From assembly GCF_963678635.1 (NCBI RefSeq), contig NC_087070.1, positions 10,328,539 through 10,392,538 of the forward strand: a stretch of 64,000 bases of DNA, read 5' to 3'. How positions within the stretch are numbered: position 1 is the first letter of the stretch; each line of letters starts with the position of its first letter. Positions 59,282 through 64,000 of this stretch are shown here, in pieces. This DNA comes from Symsagittifera roscoffensis. Lineage: Eukaryota; Xenacoelomorpha; Acoela; Convolutidae. The position numbers and the translations under genes are program-made. The notes beneath the pieces were generated by a model. It made no database searches, was not told the DNA's origin, and saw nothing but the letters and a program-made list of their open reading frames with translations.

Positions 59282-60597
59282 CTGCGGAACACTCACGTAG
59301 CCTAATTATTTCTGTGCACAACACCACAAAATATGAAAAACCGGTTTTTGCAAAACCTTCGATATCTTTAATTGAATCGAACTCATTTTTCGACTGTAAA
59401 ATCAGTGACTAATGCGAAATTTAATATGATTTTGACAATTATCGAAATCATTTTTTTCAAACCCCAAAAGTTTCCATGGTGTAATTTTCACTGTTTTCAT
59501 TTTTTTAGGCTAATAAAACTGTATAGTGAATGAGCTCCTCATTTATACATACAAGCAACAAGAGCGAAGATGAAGAGAGTTGTGATGAAACAGCAGTTTA
59601 GCCGACAGTGCAAACAGCAGAGAGCGACCATGAAGAAGATACTTGTAATGAACATGAAAATTATGGCCAAAATGTGGCACACAAATGCTCCTTGAATGGA
59701 TCCCGATTTGCCTTAAAATGAAAAATTATATTCGAAAGCTTCTCTTTGAAACAGAATGCAACTACGCTTTTTATAAAAAAATTTTTGTAGGTCTATTTAC
59801 GGGCGTGATTGTTTGATTTTTGTTAATTTTCAATCAAATTTTTTCGATTTTTATTAGTCTAATTTTGGTTAACTAAGCTTCATAACTTTTCCTCTGTTAT
59901 ATCTGCGAGTTATAGTCTGAGCGTCGTCAAAAATAAATCAGCTGTGTGTTTTCATTTTACAAATATTCAATACACCATTACCTACTACTTTTTACCACTT
60001 TTGAGAGGGGAGCGCGCGCCGAAAAAAACGCAATTAGTTAGTGAAAATCTCTCGAAAAGTGTCAAAAAAAGATTTTATGTCTGATTTTTCTTAAGATCGC
60101 TTACGGTGCAGAAAATTTGGTCAAATACGTTCTTTATCGTGACTTGTGAAAGCTCGGAAATACAAATTTGGTCGACCAAAAAAAAACTCGATCTTTTTTG
60201 AAAATCCGTAAACTTTAAACCGTAAGCTCGTATATTGCCGTACAATCAACTGATAGCTCTTTTGCAGTTCGTAGGAACGAGTATTTTTATTGCGGTTGAC
60301 GGAAAATGTGACCGACCGGCTTAATTAACAATCTATTTGCGATGAAAAAGAAAACAATTTGATAAGCTCCATTTGAAAGAGTTGTATTTGAATCTCCTTA
60401 CTTCCAATGCCATGGTACTGGTGACTAAAACATAATTATTTAAAATTGCTTCAAAAATTATTGTACGAACTAAAAAATATATTTCGAATTTTGACTTACG
60501 CCCCCATGTCGATTGCGCCCAGCGACAAAAACAACAAAGCCAAACTGGCAAATATCGTTCCCAAAAGTGATAAACAGCCAACTATTACTTCGCCCAT
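59043..60597 (-). CDS. Tsp4: four-pass membrane protein, 4 exons (gene span)
   Basis: Exons 60597..60500, 60424..60402, 59711..59553 and 59281..59043 join in phase to give 172 aa. The start codon has a strong context (CGACCATGG). TM1 is VIVGCLSLLGTIFASLALLF. The loop is very short (MGAHQYHGIGSKSGSIQG), without the CDPY motif or its cysteines. TM2 is CHILAIIFMFITSIFFMVA, followed by the family turn LCCLHCRLNCC. TM3 is split by intron 3 (LFIFALVACILALVAAAIAS), and TM4 is FIAFLWIGWILSLAVMIFAM. The tail is short and basic (DKKKGGKGKKGHKK), the opposite charge to the Tsp1 tail. It is the most complete compact member of the family. The biochemical function is unknown. Confidence 0.88.
59553..59711 (-). 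CDS. Tsp4 exon 3: TM2 and start of TM3
   Basis: 159 nt, acceptor CATTTTAAG (weak pyrimidine tract), donor GCTT|GTATGT, phase 1 to 1. It aligns with exon 3 of the three paralogues through VALCCLHCRLNC. Confidence 0.85.
60003..60200. mobile_element. Fragment of hAT-type MITE in Tsp4 intron 2
   Basis: GAGAGGGGAGCGCGCGCCGAAAAAAACGC and TCGGAAATACAAATTTGGTCGACC match the inner part of the family at 4026-4452. Both ends are missing. Confidence 0.5.
60402..60424 (-). CDS. Tsp4 exon 2: 23-nt microexon
   Basis: Acceptor AATTATGTTTTAG, donor TTGGAA|GTAAGG, phase 2 to 1. It encodes only HQYHGIG plus split codons. Without it exons 1 and 3 are out of phase; with it the phases match the loop exons of all paralogues. 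Confidence 0.75.
60500..60597 (-). CDS. Tsp4 exon 1: start codon and TM1
   Basis: 98 nt, ATG at 60597-60595, donor GGGGC|GTAAGT in phase 2. Same length and phase as the Tsp2 and Tsp3 first exons. Confidence 0.88.
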
Positions 60598-60599
60598 GG

Positions 60600-62300
60600 T
60601 CGAAAGAGCGAATCGAGAAACTTAATCTCAAACCCAATATTTTCAAGAAATTTATTCCATAATCTGTTTTAATTGAATCATGACTTTTAAGTTCAGTTGC
60701 TGAATTGATATTTCAAAAGGGCGCTGCATTTAAGCACAATGCATCAATTGTTGTCATCTTTGAATAACAGAAAAAAAACTTTTCCGTGTCATTCTGCCCG
60801 CACCTAAGTTGCTCCGTAATTAATTACTCATCATAATTTATATTTGAAATTTTATATTTGAAAAAGTTTAACCCTATGTGCTATTTAAATGCATCACAGG
60901 ATGAGATTAGTGATGCATTTTTATATTAGGTTGAGTTGATCTTGGGGGCAGCCTGCCAAATTTTATGGTTGGGCGAAGATCTAAAAAGAGGGAACGCCTC
61001 TTTGACCGCTTCAAAAACTGCCTGGTAGCTCATACGACCATCTCAAAAGGCAAATTATTTTCAAAATTTAAAGGAGGAAAATATTGAAACGAACAAACAA
61101 ATGGCTAGGGAAGTCCTGGTAAAAACTGTATTGGACTCCGATGAGAGTACAAAATTCCTTGATGTGAAAAATTTGTTAGCAAATGTCCCGCCTAAGAAAG
61201 CCAATTAAATAGCACTAAAAAGTGAACAAACAGGCTACGCCGCCTGAAAAGACAAGGAAAAAACTGTTAATTATGACGGTAAAGAAACTACACTTTAAAC
61301 GAGGAACTCCATCGCAAATGCTGGCAATCAAGTATGGAGGACAATCAGTTGGACAGTTTGTGCAGGAATGTGTTAGAGATGGTGGTAGACCTGAGTTAAA
61401 GTCAGATATTATAGATTAAACTGGCAACACGCAAAACTAACTCACGCTAGAGTCATTGCATTTATTGCGAGAACGGCGCAAGGATTTTAGGAGCAAGAAA
61501 ATAACTCTAAAGTTGTGGTCTAATTAAACATGTACGTTAAAAAATCATTTAAAATTAATTAAAAATTGACATGTTCCAGGAAAAGTTTTTGTAAAAGAAC
61601 CAACTAAAATGAAAAATTGACAACTAATGAATAACTTAAGGAACTGTTGTTTAATAATGATGTAATTGCTTATGTTATAGAAGTTGTTTCAATTTGATTC
61701 GTGAGTTTTGTAAAAAAGATAATTAGGTCCTGATTGACAATTTCCCATGATCGTTAATCTCTTCTTAAAGTTCTTAAAGTTTTTGAATTTACAATTGTAA
61801 ACTCTTATATCTTGAAATCGTGTTGGACCAATTTTAACTTTCCAAGGAGAAATCAAAATGACTTCGAGATAACTCTCACACTTCAATCAATCAAAACACC
61901 ATACCCAATCAAATTAAGAATCCCGCTTATACAGATTTTGTTGACTGGAAATTGGTTTACAATTTCTAAAAATCAAAATAAAAGACTATCAGCTAATGAA
62001 AAAACCAGAAACGAAAATTGTCAAATTGCAGAAAACTCACGAACAAACAACTTCACTTCATTGAAATTTATAACAGTAAAAACATAGAAACTTCTTCTTT
62101 TTTCAAAAAATCTGTAACAATTTGGAACAAAACTCATCACAAAGTAACCTCAGATGACGTAACGACTTATAAAAAAAATTAAAATAAGAGTTAAAAATTA
62201 TTGTATATCTCTATTTGAGGAAGATTGGTTGATTGTGATGGAGACGTATTTTAACATACTTCGAACATCAAACAGTTGAAATTTCAAAAACAATAGCTGA
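60600..62300. other. Tsp4 upstream region and retroelement 5' part
   Basis: No TATA box is evident upstream of Tsp4. Short plus-strand ORFs at about 61100-61210 (MAREVLVKTVLDSDESTKFL), 61222-61419 and 61812-62087 could be decayed upstream parts of the retroelement that follows, but I recognise no domain in them. Confidence 0.35.
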
Positions 62301-62339
62301 AATGGTCAAAAAATTGGAAACCGATATTTAAATCTAGAA

Positions 62340-63660
62340 TTAACGAAACCATATAACGCATGTAGATTAATACTCTTAGATAAGAACCCAGGAGTAAGAT
62401 CCATAGGCAGAGGAGAAATTATGCGTAGGATAACAGGACGAACAACAACCAAATGCCTAAAAAACGAACTCATGTCGTTCGGTTCAAACTACCAGCTCTT
62501 TCAGGACAAAAATGTGGCATTGAATATGCAATGCGCACGTCAAGAGATCAATACAGCAAAACATCCGCCAATGCTTTTTTACTGATAAATGCCGAAAACA
62601 CTTTCAACTGGCTAAATCTAAAGCTGGCATAAAAACATGAAAAACACCTGCCCATCTCTTTCAACAGCAATCAAGCACTCGTATTGCAAATCATCTAATT
62701 TGTTCATTATCAAAAAACTTTTTACTGTCATGAAGGGATAGCCGAGGAGGGTCCACTAAAAAGGGCCATGTACGGTCTAGTCATAAAACCCCTCAAAAAT
62801 TTTCTATCAGTATCAACAGATAATTGTTTTGGTTACTATGTTAAAGCATTCAAATGTCAGCTCATATTCAAAGATAAAAAAATTCGGCGAAGCTGAGAAA
62901 AACTCCGAAAAGACAAGAATCACTAATTTCACTCTTTTCTGTTATAGGAACAGAATCTAAAAGTAAAAAGTTCCTCAAGTTTCAACAGAATGAGCAAATC
63001 CAAAAATCAACAAAAATTGCTGAAATCTCCCCCCAAAACGTTTATGCTTGCTATACAAGAGGAGTTCAAGAAAATCTTTCATTTTAACCAGGACATCACC
63101 TCTAACTATGAATAAATTAGAAACATCTGAAACGATTATCAAAGAACAACTAATACCTAACCTAGTCGGTGAAGACACATTATAACCCAGTTCCGTGAGA
63201 TATCTTCCTTACCCCTCAAAACTGGCGGCCTCAACATCAAGCTGCCATCCCACCATGAAAACTATCTAGAATGGTCTAAAGAATAATCACTACTAATGGA
63301 ATCTCAAGATCCTGTTACAGTAAAAAACACAGCAAGAAAAAAATTGTACGAAAATTGATAACTTGAAAGTTGATAGAATGAGCCGAAAGAAATCAAACCT
63401 CATTAGCTCCCTACATGAAACAGATAAATTCGCAATCGGCATGGTCACTGAAAAAGGAGTCTCTAACTGGCTCAATGCTTTACCACTAAGCAGATACAAC
63501 TTCAACCGGAATATCTCAGAATTCAGAAGATACGGTTCGGAACCGACCAAAACCCCACTCACCTGGGAATGTGACGAAAATTTTACTTGACATGTGCCCT
63601 TCACTGTGAATAGGGCGGTTACACAACTAGGACACCATGAAATTATGTAACATTCGCCCA
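62340..63660 (+). pseudogene. Decayed reverse-transcriptase retroelement
   Basis: With frameshifts and stops, the plus strand gives the ordered motifs of a widespread animal retroelement RT: LDKNPGVRSIGRGEIMRRIT (62375-62430), CGIEYAM then AFLLINAENTFNWLN (62510-62615), HEGIAEEGPLKRAMYGLVIK (62730-62790), NVYACYTRGVQE, TSETIIKEQLIPNLVGED (63120-63175), LPLKTGGLNIKLP (63210-63250), and KGVSNWLNALPLSRYNFN (63450-63510). It ends in a Cys/His-like C-terminus (ALHCE.GGYTT). In the first catalytic block the expected LVDAENAF reads LINAENTF, so the catalytic Asp is replaced by Asn. The element is dead. Confidence 0.75.
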
Positions 63661-63864
63661 AATACTACATAGTGACGGAGCGCAGAAAAGGCACCTATTG
63701 ACGACTGGCCGGTGTCAGTTACCAAAGTTCTACCCGTTTTTCACCGTCATAACCTAGCCAGTTGGTTTTCTGGTCTGTTTAGGGCTAAGTGAAATTACCA
63801 TTTTTAGGCCATCAGTCAAACGACTTTTGATCAGCTTTCGTTACATGCAAAGATGACCACGTAG

Positions 63865-63915
63865 CTGGGTCTCGGATCCCCAGACTACGTGAGTACCATT
63901 AAAAACGCGGCTTGA
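63865..63915. repeat. Hairpin downstream of the retroelement
   Basis: CACGTAGCTGGG and CCCAGACTACGTG form an imperfect stem of about 12 bp around TCTCGGATCC. It may be part of the retroelement 3' end. Confidence 0.5.
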
Positions 63916-64000
63916 ATATCCTATTTTACTATGTTTTTATTGACAGTTATATACTAAATCCATTGGAGATGTATTGAGCCTCTCCTCTCTCTAGCTACTC

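Overview
This is animal nuclear DNA: AT-rich, with large introns, GT-AG splice sites, microexons and dense short transposable elements. Operons and bacterial signals are absent. I cannot name the species; nothing here separates a non-bilaterian from a tunicate or another invertebrate.

The main content is a cluster of four paralogous four-pass membrane protein genes, all on the minus strand. I assembled them from splice sites, reading phase and protein similarity. Tsp1 (4486-22094) has a 14-kb first intron. Tsp3 (32722-39609) ends in a giant repetitive cytoplasmic tail. Tsp2 (46660-52682) has three visible exons, and its last exon is missing next to an assembly gap. Tsp4 (59043-60597) includes a 23-nt microexon. 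All four use the same plan: TM1 exon (phase 2), extracellular-loop exon (phase 1), TM2-TM3 exon (phase 1), TM3-TM4-tail exon. Exon 1 is exactly 98 nt in three of them. The tails differ completely between paralogues.

Nested antisense inside intron 1 of Tsp1 is an intronless 827-aa gene (10991-13474, plus strand). It combines a class-3 lipase, a Cys/His cluster, a glycine-rich membrane-like segment and a C-terminal J domain. The same intron holds the left arm (about 16627-21725) of a very similar inverted duplication whose right arm (about 42764-48626) carries exon 3 of Tsp2. The left arm therefore contains an orphan antisense copy of that exon.

Mobile DNA fills most of the rest. It includes about 530-bp Helitron-like elements with a terminal hairpin (at least nine recognisable copies), hAT-type MITEs with 8-bp target duplications, and elements with G-rich cores (one has TA duplications and contains a degenerate tRNA-Arg). 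There is also a 1.77-kb repeat with a minisatellite and a TATA-like box, two degenerate non-LTR-type retroelement fragments (endonuclease at 25.1-25.85 kb, reverse transcriptase at 62.3-63.66 kb), and tandem duplications at 26.9-30.3 and 54.7-56.1 kb. A decayed coding remnant of unknown family sits at 15.1-15.9 kb, and an unrecognised exon runs off the left edge.
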